This document shows, in pieces, positions 5,728 through 12,436 of a DNA stretch of 12,436 nucleotides (positions within the stretch are counted from its first letter, which is position 1; each line of letters starts with the position of its first letter). A program made the translations under genes and the position numbers. The DNA comes from Nitrospinaceae bacterium (GTDB lineage: Bacteria > Nitrospinota > Nitrospinia > Nitrospinales > Nitrospinaceae), in NCBI GenBank assembly GCA_029261615.1, contig JAJDAX010000089.1, forward strand, positions 1-12,436. Reading direction: 5' to 3'. The notes beneath the pieces were generated by a model. That model ran no database searches, was not told the DNA's origin, and saw only the letters and a list, made by a program, of their open reading frames with translations.

Positions 5728-7251
5728 ATGGTTCAACGGGTCACCAATCAGGCAATGCAGGCAACAGCCCTGCAGAATATTTTCCGAATTACGGAAGGGC
5801 TTTCAAAGGCCAACGAGCGCATCGCAACTGGCAAGCGAATCAATAACCTTTCGGATGATCCAACAGCCTTGCGTGATTCCCTTACCCTGAAAAATTCGAT
5901 CACTCAGGTAACCCAGTTCCGGCGCAATATCGACAACAATACGGTGTTTCTGCAAAATGCAGACACGGCTCTCAATTCCATTGGATTGGGTTTGATCCGC
6001 GCTCGCGAACTGAGCCTCGGCGCTCTTTCAGGAACCGACTCGTCAGAGAGCCGACAGTTTGCTTCAATTGAATTGCGCAATATCATAGAACAGGCCCTGC
6101 AATCGGCAAATTCGAAAGTAAAAAATAATTTTTTGTTTTCAGGTACGGAAACCCGCACGGAGCCATTTTTACTGACGGCCACCTCGGGCGTAGCGTACTT
6201 CGGTAATTCCGAGAGATTTGAAATTCAGATTGCAAACAACTCGAGCGTGCCTCTCACCCTTCCGGGCTCCGAGATGCTGGCAACTGATCTCAACCCGATC
6301 CTCACCGGCACCACCCAGTTGTCGGATTTGAATGCCGGCGCGGGGGTTCCACCTGGAACATTTTCCATTACGGACCGCGCAGGCAACAGCGCAAATATCA
6401 CAGTGCCAGCAGGTGCCAGCGTCAACACAGTTCTCGGCGCGATCAACGGTGCCGGTTTGAACGTTACAGCTTCTCTAAACGCTCAAGGCAACGGTTTCGT
6501 CCTGACAGATTCAAGTACCACGATAGTGGGTTCATTGACTGTCGCAGAAGTTGGCAACGGAAGCACGGCACAGGCTCTCGGGATAGAAGGACGTAAAGAC
6601 GGGAATATCCAGGGCCGTGATATCGATCCGCGCGTAACGGGCAACACGCTGGTATCAGAACTGAATGGCGGTAACGGGATCAATCTGGGTTCCATCAATA
6701 TTGTTAATGGAGCCGCTTCCGGCACAGTCAATCTCACAGGGGCTTCCACTCTGAACGATGTCCTGACAGCCATCAACGGTGCCGGTTTGAATGTCACCGC
6801 TTCCATCAACTCTCGCGGTAACTCCCTGCAAGTAAATTCAAATAGCGCAAACAGCGCCGCTATCGTGCGCGACATTGGCACAGGTAAAACAGCGGAAGCC
6901 TTTGGACTGGGGGGTGGACGAAACGTGTTTGTCGTCTTAAGCAAACTGAAGGAAGCATTGGAAAAAGACGACAGTTTTGGCATCATCGCTTCCCTTGATG
7001 CCCTGAAAACTACCCAGGCTCAGCTCAATAACGCGCGTGCAGAGCTGGGTTCTATTCAACGCCGCCTGGAAACTACCGAACGTATTCACGAATCGGATGT
7101 TGTTACCCAGACGGAACAGTTGTCTACGGTGGAAGATGCAGACATCACCAAGGAAGCTTCCGAAGTCGCGCAACTGGATTTCGCGCTCAGGGCAACACTC
7201 AATACTTCTGCCCGAATTCTCCAGCCCAGCCTACTCGATTTCCTCCGTTAA
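5728..7251 (+). CDS. flgL: Flagellar hook-associated protein 3 FlgL, enlarged by flagellin-IN repeats
   Basis: FlgL is the second junction ring, joining FlgK to the flagellin filament. The N-terminal flagellin-like D0/D1 region (1-140) contains RIATGKRINNLSDDPTALRD and FLQNADTALNSIGLGLIRAR, then NNFLFSGTETRTEPF. The C-terminal D1/D0 region (about 400-507) contains ALKTTQAQLNNARAELGSIQ and TEQLSTVEDADITKEASEVA, ending ARILQPSLLDFLR. At 507 residues it is far longer than the roughly 300-400 usual for FlgL. The extra length is two tandem units (about 186-286 and 297-394) sharing INGAGLNVTAS, which resemble flagellin hook-IN repeats. AGGA (5715-5718) lies 9 bases before the ATG. It is the last gene of the operon; no csrA, fliW or flagellin gene follows. 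A flagellin is less likely given the position after flgK and the C-terminus. Confidence 0.92.
   Translation: MVQRVTNQAMQATALQNIFRITEGLSKANERIATGKRINNLSDDPTALRDSLTLKNSITQVTQFRRNIDNNTVFLQNADTALNSIGLGLIRARELSLGALSGTDSSESRQFASIELRNIIEQALQSANSKVKNNFLFSGTETRTEPFLLTATSGVAYFGNSERFEIQIANNSSVPLTLPGSEMLATDLNPILTGTTQLSDLNAGAGVPPGTFSITDRAGNSANITVPAGASVNTVLGAINGAGLNVTASLNAQGNGFVLTDSSTTIVGSLTVAEVGNGSTAQALGIEGRKDGNIQGRDIDPRVTGNTLVSELNGGNGINLGSINIVNGAASGTVNLTGASTLNDVLTAINGAGLNVTASINSRGNSLQVNSNSANSAAIVRDIGTGKTAEAFGLGGGRNVFVVLSKLKEALEKDDSFGIIASLDALKTTQAQLNNARAELGSIQRRLETTERIHESDVVTQTEQLSTVEDADITKEASEVAQLDFALRATLNTSARILQPSLLDFLR
6283..6909 (+). repeat. Two tandem flagellin-IN-like repeats inside flgL
   Basis: Units at about 6283-6585 and 6616-6909 encode about 100 residues each, offset by 330 bases. 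A 20-base stretch starting ATCAACGGTG is identical at 6442-6461 and 6772-6791. The parallel protein landmarks are L.PILTGTTQLSDLN versus I.PRVTGNTLVSELN, INGAGLNVTAS in both, and TAQALGI versus TAEAFGL. This is an internal duplication of the surface-exposed domain. Confidence 0.8.
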
Positions 7252-7322
7252 CTTTTCGGTGGTAGAGGATTATCAGAGCCGTTCAAATATTTTTTTTGGT
7301 TGGTCGCAGGTTTGGCGGAGCA
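7252..7322. other. Convergent gap between flgL and the histidine kinase gene
   Basis: This 71-base spacer between converging genes carries a run of eight T's (about 7289-7296) on the plus strand. No convincing hairpin precedes it, so termination of the flagellar operon is expected here but not shown. Confidence 0.35.
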
Positions 7323-8630
7323 CTAGCCCTGGCTGTTGCTGAGTTGAAGCGGGTTGGTTTCCAGGGAGGAGTTGATTGGCAGCTCGATAATAAATGTGGA
7401 GCCTTTCTCAAATTCGCTTTCGACTTCCAGATTGCCGAGATGTTTTTCTATGATGGAATAGCATATCGATAGGCCAAGACCTGTGCCCTGATCTTCGGGT
7501 TTGGTGGTAAAGAAGGGTTCGAATAACTTGTTGAGGTTTTCTTTCCGGATGCCCGTTCCCGTGTCTGAAAATCGGATTTGCAGGTACGGTGTTCCTCCAG
7601 ATACATCGGGAGATTCGGGATCAACTAGCACCTTCAACTTTTTCCCTCCTTCATTTTTTTCCAGAACCATGCGGGTGTTGACGGTGAGGGTGCCTCCCTT
7701 GTCCATGGCGTGTCGTGCGTTGTTGATCAAATTAAGAAATACTTGCCGCATACGATTGGCATCGAATTTTATGCTGGGAAGTGCTGCAGCATAATCACGG
7801 ATAACTTGAACCCCTTGAATCAACATTTCCTTTTCCGTCAGAGCTAGCACGGATTCAAGTTCTTCATTGATGTCGGCATGTTTGAAAACCAATTCATCTT
7901 TACGTGAAAACTTGAGAAGTCCGCCGATAATTTTTTCAATGCGCTGAATTTCTTCCATGACAGATTCAAAATCCTCCATCAGAGGCTGATCGTTGTCCCG
8001 CTCAAGGGTCAGTGCCTGAATATGTCCGGAAATGATATTCAATGGATTGAGGATTTCATGGCAAACTCCCGCAGCCAGACGCCCGACACTGGCCAGCTTT
8101 TCTGATCGGATGATCTGGTCCTGAGCATTTTGCAACTTGTCGTGGGATTGTTTTAATTCTTCGTGGGCTTTAGTAAGGCCATCATGCGACTTGCGGAGTT
8201 CCTCTTCGGCGTGTTTTCTTAAATCCTCTTCTATTTTTAATTTGGTGGCATGTCGTATGGACTGGAAAAGAGTTTCCGCCGAGAGATTGTTCTTGGTCAT
8301 ATAATCCATGGCGCCGCTCTTCATGGCTTGCACGGCGGTTTCCTGATCCCCCTGCCCTGTCAGAAAAATCACCGGTGCTTCGCACCCTGCGTCTCTCACC
8401 TGGTCCAACAGGTCAATACCCGTCTGGATTCCCAGGCGAAAATCAAAAATACAAATGTCGACGCGACGGGATTCCAGCAGAGAAAGGGCTTCATCTCCTG
8501 TGGCGACGAAATGAATCTGGGGGCGTGGGGTGATGGCAACTTCCTGCATCAAATCTTTGATCAGGAAAGCATCGTCTTCATCATCTTCTACAATGAGAAT
8601 TTGAAGGGGCTGTTCAATAGATGTCATCAT
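7323..8630 (-). CDS. Soluble hybrid: N-terminal receiver plus histidine kinase
   Basis: This is a 435-residue two-component protein. Residues 9-130 are a receiver domain with acidic residues E15/D16/D17, phospho-acceptor D63 (CIFDFRLG), switch T91 (FLTGQG) and K113. A charged coiled coil follows (about 130-178, 'EEELRKSHDGL..AHEELKQSHDKLQ'). The kinase comprises an H box at H191 (CHEILNPLN), an N box (FLNLINNARHAMD, about 298-310), a G1 box (SDTGTG, 355-360), an F box (FEPFFTT) and a G2 box (GTGLGLS, 382-388). All catalytic motifs are intact. There is no membrane segment or separate sensor domain, so it acts in the cytosol and its input is probably phosphorylation of its own receiver. It overlaps the upstream response regulator gene by four bases (ATGA), which indicates translational coupling. 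The regulated process is unknown; an ATG at 8627 is an alternative start. Confidence 0.9.
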   Translation of the reverse strand: MMTSIEQPLQILIVEDDEDDAFLIKDLMQEVAITPRPQIHFVATGDEALSLLESRRVDICIFDFRLGIQTGIDLLDQVRDAGCEAPVIFLTGQGDQETAVQAMKSGAMDYMTKNNLSAETLFQSIRHATKLKIEEDLRKHAEEELRKSHDGLTKAHEELKQSHDKLQNAQDQIIRSEKLASVGRLAAGVCHEILNPLNIISGHIQALTLERDNDQPLMEDFESVMEEIQRIEKIIGGLLKFSRKDELVFKHADINEELESVLALTEKEMLIQGVQVIRDYAAALPSIKFDANRMRQVFLNLINNARHAMDKGGTLTVNTRMVLEKNEGGKKLKVLVDPESPDVSGGTPYLQIRFSDTGTGIRKENLNKLFEPFFTTKPEDQGTGLGLSICYSIIEKHLGNLEVESEFEKGSTFIIELPINSSLETNPLQLSNSQG

Positions 8631-9103
8631 TCCGGAAGCTGAACAGTTGAAAACCAGTATTTGGAAAGTACGCTGACCATTTCGACAAATTCGTTAAACC
8701 TAACCGGCTTCTGTATGAACGAATTGACTCCCAACTCGTAGGAATGGTCAATGTCAGATTCTGACTTGGAAGTAGAAAGAACGACTACGGGAATTTTCCT
8801 CAGTCCTGCATTGCCTTTTATTTCCTGTAGCGCTTCCCGACCATCTTTCTTGGGCATATTGAGGTCAAGGAGAATCAAACCCGGTCTGGGTTTTCCAGTC
8901 GATGAATTTTTATCGAGGTCACAATCCGATAGATATTCCATCAACTCCTCCCCGTCTTTAACCCACGTCACCTGGGAAGTGATCCCGGCTTCACTGAGAG
9001 CCTCGAGAGTCAGCATATAATCATCTTCATCATCTTCAGCGATGATTATGGGAATGTCTTTTTTGTGCTTTTCCGCGATCATGGTTACTTTCGAAATTTC
9101 CAT
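8627..9103 (-). CDS. Single-domain response regulator (CheY/Rcp1-like)
   Basis: This 158-residue protein consists of one receiver domain with no DNA-binding output domain. Counting from the chosen start, the acidic pocket is E23/D24/D25 (IIAEDDEDD), the phospho-acceptor is D80 (LILLDLNMPKKDG), the switch is T111 (VVVLSTSKSE) and the conserved lysine is K132 (FIQKPVRF). The long loop before the acceptor aspartate and the 'LNMPKKDG' and 'LSTS' motifs are typical of the Rcp1-like group that usually partners histidine kinases or phytochromes. The start at 9103 is chosen over 9139 because of a good ribosome site. Its stop overlaps the start of the hybrid kinase, so the two are expected to be made together, possibly as a phosphorelay that ends or begins here. 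Targets cannot be read from the sequence. Confidence 0.9.
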   Translation of the reverse strand: MEISKVTMIAEKHKKDIPIIIAEDDEDDYMLTLEALSEAGITSQVTWVKDGEELMEYLSDCDLDKNSSTGKPRPGLILLDLNMPKKDGREALQEIKGNAGLRKIPVVVLSTSKSESDIDHSYELGVNSFIQKPVRFNEFVEMVSVLSKYWFSTVQLPE

Positions 9104-9109
9104 ACGCAA

Positions 9110-9115
9110 TCCCCT
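9110..9115 (-). promoter_or_regulatory. Ribosome binding site of the response regulator gene
   Basis: AGGGGA on the minus strand lies 6 bases before ATG 9103. This favours that start over the upstream in-frame ATG at 9139. Confidence 0.7.
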
Positions 9116-9139
9116 AAAAAAACGAGATTCCAAACCCAA

Positions 9140-9158
9140 TTGGTACCTCGAATACCAA
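9140..9158. promoter_or_regulatory. Inverted repeat upstream of the response regulator gene
   Basis: TTGGTA (9140-9145) and TACCAA (9153-9158) form a perfect 6-base inverted repeat with a 7-base spacer, 37 bases before the start codon. It could be an operator or a leader hairpin. CCAATTGG (9136-9143) overlaps it. Assignment is from position only. Confidence 0.35.
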
Positions 9159-9648
9159 AGGGACAGCGTTTAAGAAAAATTTAATTTATCCAGTTATTCT
9201 AATGGGTTAGAGGACAAAAAATCTAATCATTTCTGACCATAAGCCGCATTTTATTTTTTGAGGGAGGTGTTAAATTAAAATGGGTACACTGACAAAAAAT
9301 TATTATAAAATGGAAATCCGATATAGATAGACATTAAATTTCTAAATTCCAAAATATTTTGGCTGAAAATTTCCAATTTTCGAGATGGAAAAACCACCCG
9401 GAACTGCAATTAATATGGCGTTTTTCAGTGATTTTTAAACCAGTCAGCCCTGGCTTATTTGTTTTTGGGTTGAGGAATAATTGAGCAGGTCCCCCTCCCG
9501 TAAATAAAGCCAAGCTCTTCAGATGTGCTCACGATTTTCAGAATTCTGTGCTTTGGTCAAAAAGCGAAATTTTTTTGCTAAACCAGCCAAAATTTATAAC
9601 GAATCAGGAAATGTTACCGGTGAAGTCACCACAAAGCGTAGTCAAAAT
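9159..9648. other. AT-rich gene-free region with palindromes
   Basis: About 490 bases between the signalling operon and fumC hold no supported gene. The middle is strikingly AT-rich (only 11 G/C in 9301-9360) against near-balanced composition in the neighbouring genes. A perfect 14-base palindrome CCAAAATATTTTGG lies at 9349-9362, directly followed by a 7-base inverted repeat GAAAATT/AATTTTC with a 3-base loop (9365-9381). A purine-rich AGGGAGGTG (9261-9269) precedes a 16-codon reading frame at 9280-9330. The promoter of the minus-strand response regulator operon and the 3' end of fumC must lie here, but no clear -35/-10 pair or intrinsic terminator was found. Confidence 0.5.
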
Positions 9649-11040
9649 CTAACTATTAGGGCCGGTCATATTTTTTGGCTGAACTTTTTCATCAAACTCC
9701 GATTCCGTCAGCAGGCCCAAATCAACGACAGCGGTTTTAAGTGTTGTGTTGTCTTCGTAGGCTTTCTTGGCCACCTTGGCTGCATTGTCGTAACCAATGT
9801 GTGGATTGAGTGCCGTGACCAGCATCAATGACTGGTTCATGAGTTCTGCAATACGCTGTTCGTTGGGCTTGATGCCAACCACACAATGGTTGGTGAAGGA
9901 TTCGCAGGCATCGGAAATCAGACGAATCGACTGCAGAAGATTGTAGATCATCACGGGCTTGAACACGTTGAGTTCGAAATTACCGGACGACCCGCCGACG
10001 TTTACTGTGACATCGTTGCCGATCACTTGAGCCGCCACCATGGTCATTGCCTCTGATTGAGTGGGGTTGACCTTGCCAGGCATGATCGACGAGCCAGGTT
10101 CATTGGCAGGAAGCACCAGTTCCCCGATACCACAACGCGGCCCGGACCCCAGCCAGCGAATATCGTTGGCAATTTTCATCAACGAGCAGGCAATGGTTTT
10201 GAGGACACCGGAAGCTTCTACGATGGCATCGTGTGCGGCCAACGCTTCAAACTTGTTGGGCGCGGTGATGAAAGGCTGATCGGTGAGGCGTGCGATCTGC
10301 GCGGCCACCTTCACCGGGAAATCTTTGTGCGTATTGATTCCGGTGCCCACGGCAGTGCCACCCAATGCGATCTGGTACAGGCGCGGCATGCAGGCATCAA
10401 TGCGCTGGAGGGAATTATCCATCTGGGTGACGTAACCGGAAAACTCCTGGCTGAGAGTCAGTGGCGTTGCATCCATCAGGTGGGTTCGGCCTATTTTGAT
10501 GATATTTGCAAACTCATTTACTTTTTGATCGAGGGCATCACGCAATTTTTTGATCGAAGGGATCAGTTTTTCATGAATACGTTCAACGGCCGCAATGTGC
10601 ATCGCTGTCGGAAACGTATCGTTGGAAGATTGACCGCGATTTACATCGTCGTTGGGGTGCACCGGGTCTTTGCTGCCCATCTTGCCGCCCGCAATTTCAA
10701 TCCCCCGATTGGCGATCACTTCGTTGGTGTTCATATTACTTTGGGTGCCGGAACCGGTTTGCCAAACTTTGAGAGGAAAATGGTTGTCGAGTTTACCGGA
10801 AATCACCTCGTCCGCTGCCTGTACGATCAGGTCGCATTTGTTTTGTGGAAGGAGACTGAGCTCAGCATTTGTCAGCGCAGCCGCTTTTTTGAGGATGCCC
10901 ATGGCCCGAATAATTTCGCGCGGCATGGTTTCCCAGCCGATATTGAAATGGATGAGTGACCGCGCCGTCTGCGCGCCATAATATCGATCGGCAGGAACTT
11001 TGATCTCCCCCATGCTGTCTGTCTCAATCCGATGTTCCAT
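9649..11040 (-). CDS. fumC: Fumarate hydratase class II
   Basis: FumC reversibly hydrates fumarate to L-malate in the cytosol as part of the TCA cycle; it is the iron-free homotetrameric type. The 463-residue length is standard. Visible motifs are [13 protein letters not shown] (substrate site, about 97-109), [11 protein letters not shown] (about 138-148), [10 protein letters not shown] (184-193, catalytic His187) and the fumarase/aspartase superfamily signature [13 protein letters not shown] (316-328) with the catalytic serine of the flexible loop. PGKVNPTQ separates it from aspartase (PAKVNP) and supports fumarase. The start at 11040 is chosen over 11076 because AGAGAGGA lies 6 bases upstream and [16 protein letters not shown] is the usual N-terminus. 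It lies downstream of rpoH in the same direction but across a 136-base gap with hairpins, so it is probably transcribed separately. Confidence 0.96.
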   Translation of the reverse strand: MEHRIETDSMGEIKVPADRYYGAQTARSLIHFNIGWETMPREIIRAMGILKKAAALTNAELSLLPQNKCDLIVQAADEVISGKLDNHFPLKVWQTGSGTQSNMNTNEVIANRGIEIAGGKMGSKDPVHPNDDVNRGQSSNDTFPTAMHIAAVERIHEKLIPSIKKLRDALDQKVNEFANIIKIGRTHLMDATPLTLSQEFSGYVTQMDNSLQRIDACMPRLYQIALGGTAVGTGINTHKDFPVKVAAQIARLTDQPFITAPNKFEALAAHDAIVEASGVLKTIACSLMKIANDIRWLGSGPRCGIGELVLPANEPGSSIMPGKVNPTQSEAMTMVAAQVIGNDVTVNVGGSSGNFELNVFKPVMIYNLLQSIRLISDACESFTNHCVVGIKPNEQRIAELMNQSLMLVTALNPHIGYDNAAKVAKKAYEDNTTLKTAVVDLGLLTESEFDEKVQPKNMTGPNS

Positions 11041-11046
11041 GGTATT

Positions 11047-11054
11047 TCCTCTCT
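11047..11054 (-). promoter_or_regulatory. Ribosome binding site of fumC
   Basis: AGAGAGGA on the minus strand, 6 bases before ATG 11040, fixes the start and excludes the longer frame from 11076. Confidence 0.7.
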
Positions 11055-11069
11055 TTAAAAGAAAATTTG

Positions 11070-11087
11070 CCCTCACTCATCCGAGGG
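11070..11087 (-). promoter_or_regulatory. Hairpin in the fumC leader
   Basis: On the minus strand CCCTC and GAGGG form a 5-base stem with an 8-base loop, followed by CAAATTTTCTTTT. It could be a weak terminator for read-through from rpoH or a 5' stabiliser of the fumC message. The stem is short, so this is tentative. Confidence 0.3.
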
Positions 11088-11133
11088 ATCGCATATTGAT
11101 TGTTTTGAAGCTTGTAACATTTTGGCGATAAAA

Positions 11134-11173
11134 CACAAAATGTTTTGTGCAGGTCCCCTCCAGAAGAGGAGGG
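11134..11173 (-). terminator. Terminator-like double hairpin after rpoH
   Basis: Reading on the minus strand, a 6-base stem CCCTCC/GGAGGG (11173-11156, loop of 6) begins three bases after the rpoH stop codon. A second stem CACAAAA/TTTTGTG (11149-11134) follows and runs into TTTTAT. The second stem plus T run resembles an intrinsic terminator, though it is AT-rich and weak. It would end rpoH transcription before fumC. Confidence 0.45.
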
Positions 11174-11176
11174 TGC

Positions 11177-12220
11177 TTATGAATTGTTAAAGTAATCCTC
11201 GGCCTCGGGCAGGTGTTCTGCCAGATAGAGTTTCATTTTGTTGAGTAGGCGTTGTTCGGATTGCCGCACCGCTTCGCGTGTGACTCCGTAGTCTTCCCCG
11301 ATTTCTTTTAGCGAGCGCGGGTTTTCTGAAAGGATGCGCGTCGCGATGAGATCCCGTTCAACCGGTTTGAGATTTTCGGTAAACCCGTCAATTTTTTCTC
11401 TCAGAACCGCGAAGAAATTTTCTTCTACAACTTCTTCTGCATGGCCGGATTTGCCATCGGAAATGGTTTGTGCAGGAGTGAGGGCGCTGTCCGGGTGGGT
11501 CGGGGTATCCATGCCGACATCCGATGCCCCGATACTCGCCTCGACATCAATCACCTCTTTTTCATCCACCCCGAAATGTTCCGCCAGGTTTTTTGAAGTG
11601 GGATCGATCCCCATGTCTTCAAGGCGGGCCTTTTCTTTTCTCAGGTTGTATAGCAGCTTGCGACGGGTATTGGTGGTGCCCACTTTGACCAGACGCCAGT
11701 TGTCTAAAATAAACTTCAAAATGTACGCTTTGATCCACCAGCTGGCATAGGCAGGCAACCGTACCCCGCGAAACGGGTCAAAATGTTGCACCGCTTTCAT
11801 CAGGCCAACGTTGCCTTCCTGAATCAGGTCCATCATGTTTTCCCATTCGCGCCGATAAGTCATGGCAATTTTGACCACCAGTGTCAGGTTGTGTGTGGCG
11901 AGACGGTACGCTGCCTTAAGGTCGCCCGTTTCCTTATATTGCACAGCGAGCTCGTGTTCCTCCTCCTCGGTGAGGTCTTCATAGGAACGGATTTCGTTGA
12001 GATATGCTGTGAGGGGGTCGAGCCGCGCCAGGGATTCACTGCGACGAGGCATCGGGAGATTGCGACCCGGAGGGGCATCTTCCGATTTTTCACCCGAATC
12101 CCCGGTACCCTCCACTTCAATTTCTTCAGTGAGGTCGAGGACTTCCGGATCGAGGGGACCCTCATCAGGGTCTTCTTCTTCCAGTTTGACCGGCTTTATT
12201 TTTTCGTCGATGGAGCCCAT
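11177..12220 (-). CDS. rpoH: RpoH-type (sigma-32-like) RNA polymerase sigma factor
   Basis: This 347-residue group 3 sigma-70-family factor would direct RNA polymerase to stress (heat-shock type) promoters. It has a start-of-region-1.2 block DPLTAYLNEIRSYEDLTEEE (68-87) and region 2 with DLIQEGNVGLMKAVQHFDPF (131-150) followed by ASWWIKAYIL (159-168). TRRKLLYNLRKEK (185-197) closely resembles the RpoH box (QRKLFFNLR in E. coli). Region 4.2 carries a helix-turn-helix, SLKEIGEDYGVTREAVRQSE (303-322). Sigma region 1.1 is absent. Compared with E. coli RpoH (284 residues) it has an extra acidic, probably disordered N-terminus of about 60 residues. The ribosome site is weak (GGTAAG about 11 bases upstream). 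It could be a related stress sigma with a different regulon, so the name is by family resemblance. Confidence 0.82.
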   Translation of the reverse strand: MGSIDEKIKPVKLEEEDPDEGPLDPEVLDLTEEIEVEGTGDSGEKSEDAPPGRNLPMPRRSESLARLDPLTAYLNEIRSYEDLTEEEEHELAVQYKETGDLKAAYRLATHNLTLVVKIAMTYRREWENMMDLIQEGNVGLMKAVQHFDPFRGVRLPAYASWWIKAYILKFILDNWRLVKVGTTNTRRKLLYNLRKEKARLEDMGIDPTSKNLAEHFGVDEKEVIDVEASIGASDVGMDTPTHPDSALTPAQTISDGKSGHAEEVVEENFFAVLREKIDGFTENLKPVERDLIATRILSENPRSLKEIGEDYGVTREAVRQSEQRLLNKMKLYLAEHLPEAEDYFNNS

Positions 12221-12235
12221 ATAATTAATTGCTTA

Positions 12236-12250
12236 CCGGGCAATTCCCGG
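12236..12250. promoter_or_regulatory. Inverted repeat in the divergent rpoH promoter region
   Basis: CCGGG-CAATT-CCCGG is a perfect 5-base inverted repeat 16 bases before the rpoH start, inside the 67-base spacer between two divergent genes. It may be an operator or a leader hairpin close to the rpoH ribosome site. No clear sigma-70 or sigma-32 promoter was recognised beside it. Confidence 0.35.
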
Positions 12251-12287
12251 CGTTGATCGAGTTTCAGTTTAAAAGTACAATGGAGCT

Positions 12288-12436
12288 ATGGCAAGACTGG
12301 TTATCATCGCTGCCGTGTTGGCCGTAATCGTGCTGTTGTTTCGCTCGTTTTTGCGCTCCGACCCATTTGCAGCCCCATCCACTGAGATGGTTCAGGACCC
12401 GAATTGTGGAACCTATGTTCCCAAACCTGAGGCGGT
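12288..12436 (+). CDS. Small membrane-anchored protein, PP0621-like motif (3' end outside window)
   Basis: Forty-nine codons are visible before the window ends. Residues 2-22 (ARLVIIAAVLAVIVLLFRSF) form a single N-terminal membrane helix. A Pro/Ala linker follows, then EMVQDPNCGTYVPKPEAV. This resembles the 'MV.C..CG...P..EA' segment of PP0621-type small proteins and, more loosely, the 'DP.CG..V' start of YHS metal-binding domains. The first cysteine of the usual pair is replaced by Asp in the visible part. The function of the family is not known to me. ATG 12288 has GGAG only two bases upstream, so the start is not firmly set, but the membrane segment argues for it. It is transcribed divergently from rpoH. 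Confidence 0.6.
   Translation, partial: MARLVIIAAVLAVIVLLFRSFLRSDPFAAPSTEMVQDPNCGTYVPKPEA

Noticed and set aside
5728..7251. Flagellin (FliC) instead of FlgL
   Set aside because: Flagellin-IN repeats occur in flagellins, but the position directly after flgK, the FlgL-type N-terminus with RIATGKRINNLSDDP and the ending ARILQPSLLDFLR fit FlgL better.
7318..7339. Bidirectional terminator between flgL and the kinase gene
   Set aside because: AGCC/GGCT and AGCA/TGCT pairings are interrupted and mostly inside the kinase coding end, and no T run follows the hairpin on either strand.
9523..9831. 102-codon plus-strand open frame at the 3' end of fumC
   Set aside because: Over half overlaps fumC on the opposite strand, no Shine-Dalgarno, no family resemblance.
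10057..10959. 300-codon plus-strand open frame
   Set aside because: It lies wholly antisense to fumC, whose product matches its family from end to end. The frame has no recognisable motif or ribosome site and a composition typical of an opposite-strand shadow.
11783..12256. 157-codon plus-strand open frame
   Set aside because: Antisense to the rpoH-like gene, Phe/Arg-rich translation with no motif; a shadow.
12221..12287. Sigma-32 heat-shock promoter or CIRCE element before rpoH
   Set aside because: CTGAAAC and CCCGGT on the minus strand only loosely resemble the -35 and -10 of sigma-32 promoters, and no CIRCE inverted repeat (TTAGCACTC type) is present.
1..12436. CRISPR array, insertion sequence or phage genes
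   Set aside because: No regularly spaced repeats, transposase motifs, or terminal inverted repeats with target duplications were seen.

Overview
The window comes from a flagellated, diderm (Gram-negative-type) bacterium. An L-ring lipoprotein (FlgH) and a P-ring protein (FlgI) only make sense with an outer membrane. A near-consensus sigma-54 promoter inside the flagellar cluster, an RpoH-type sigma factor of the long 'RRKLLYNLR' kind, and a single-domain rod-binding FlgJ point towards the former Deltaproteobacteria or a neighbouring phylum such as Nitrospinota. That placement is inference from gene style only and is not firm.

Layout. Positions 2-2894 (+) are the end of a basal-body operon: 3' part of flgH, two small lipoproteins with bacterial Ig-like folds, and flgI, all tightly packed. 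Positions 2895-3125 are non-coding, with inverted repeats, a tRNA-T-arm-like fragment on the minus strand, and a sigma-54 promoter at 3052-3067. Positions 3126-7251 (+) are a second flagellar operon: flgJ (rod-binding domain only), flgN (chaperone), flgK and flgL (hook-filament junction); flgL is enlarged by two copies of a flagellin-IN-type repeat. Converging on it is a minus-strand two-gene signalling operon (9103-7323): a CheY/Rcp1-like response regulator whose stop codon overlaps the start of a soluble receiver-histidine-kinase hybrid. A markedly AT-rich, gene-free stretch with palindromes follows (9104-9648). Then come fumC (class II fumarase) and rpoH on the minus strand, separated by terminator-like hairpins. 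At the right edge a divergent small membrane-anchored protein begins and is cut by the window end.

How they work together: the left two thirds build the outer part of the flagellum, namely the L and P rings, the distal rod, and the hook-filament junction with its export chaperone. The split into an flgHI operon and a sigma-54-driven flgJNKL operon fits staged flagellar expression. The two Ig-like lipoproteins lying between the L-ring and P-ring genes are the most unusual feature. By position they are candidates for an undescribed envelope-associated accessory of the flagellar basal body. The right third (fumarase, stress sigma factor, small membrane protein) is housekeeping and regulation with no visible link to motility.
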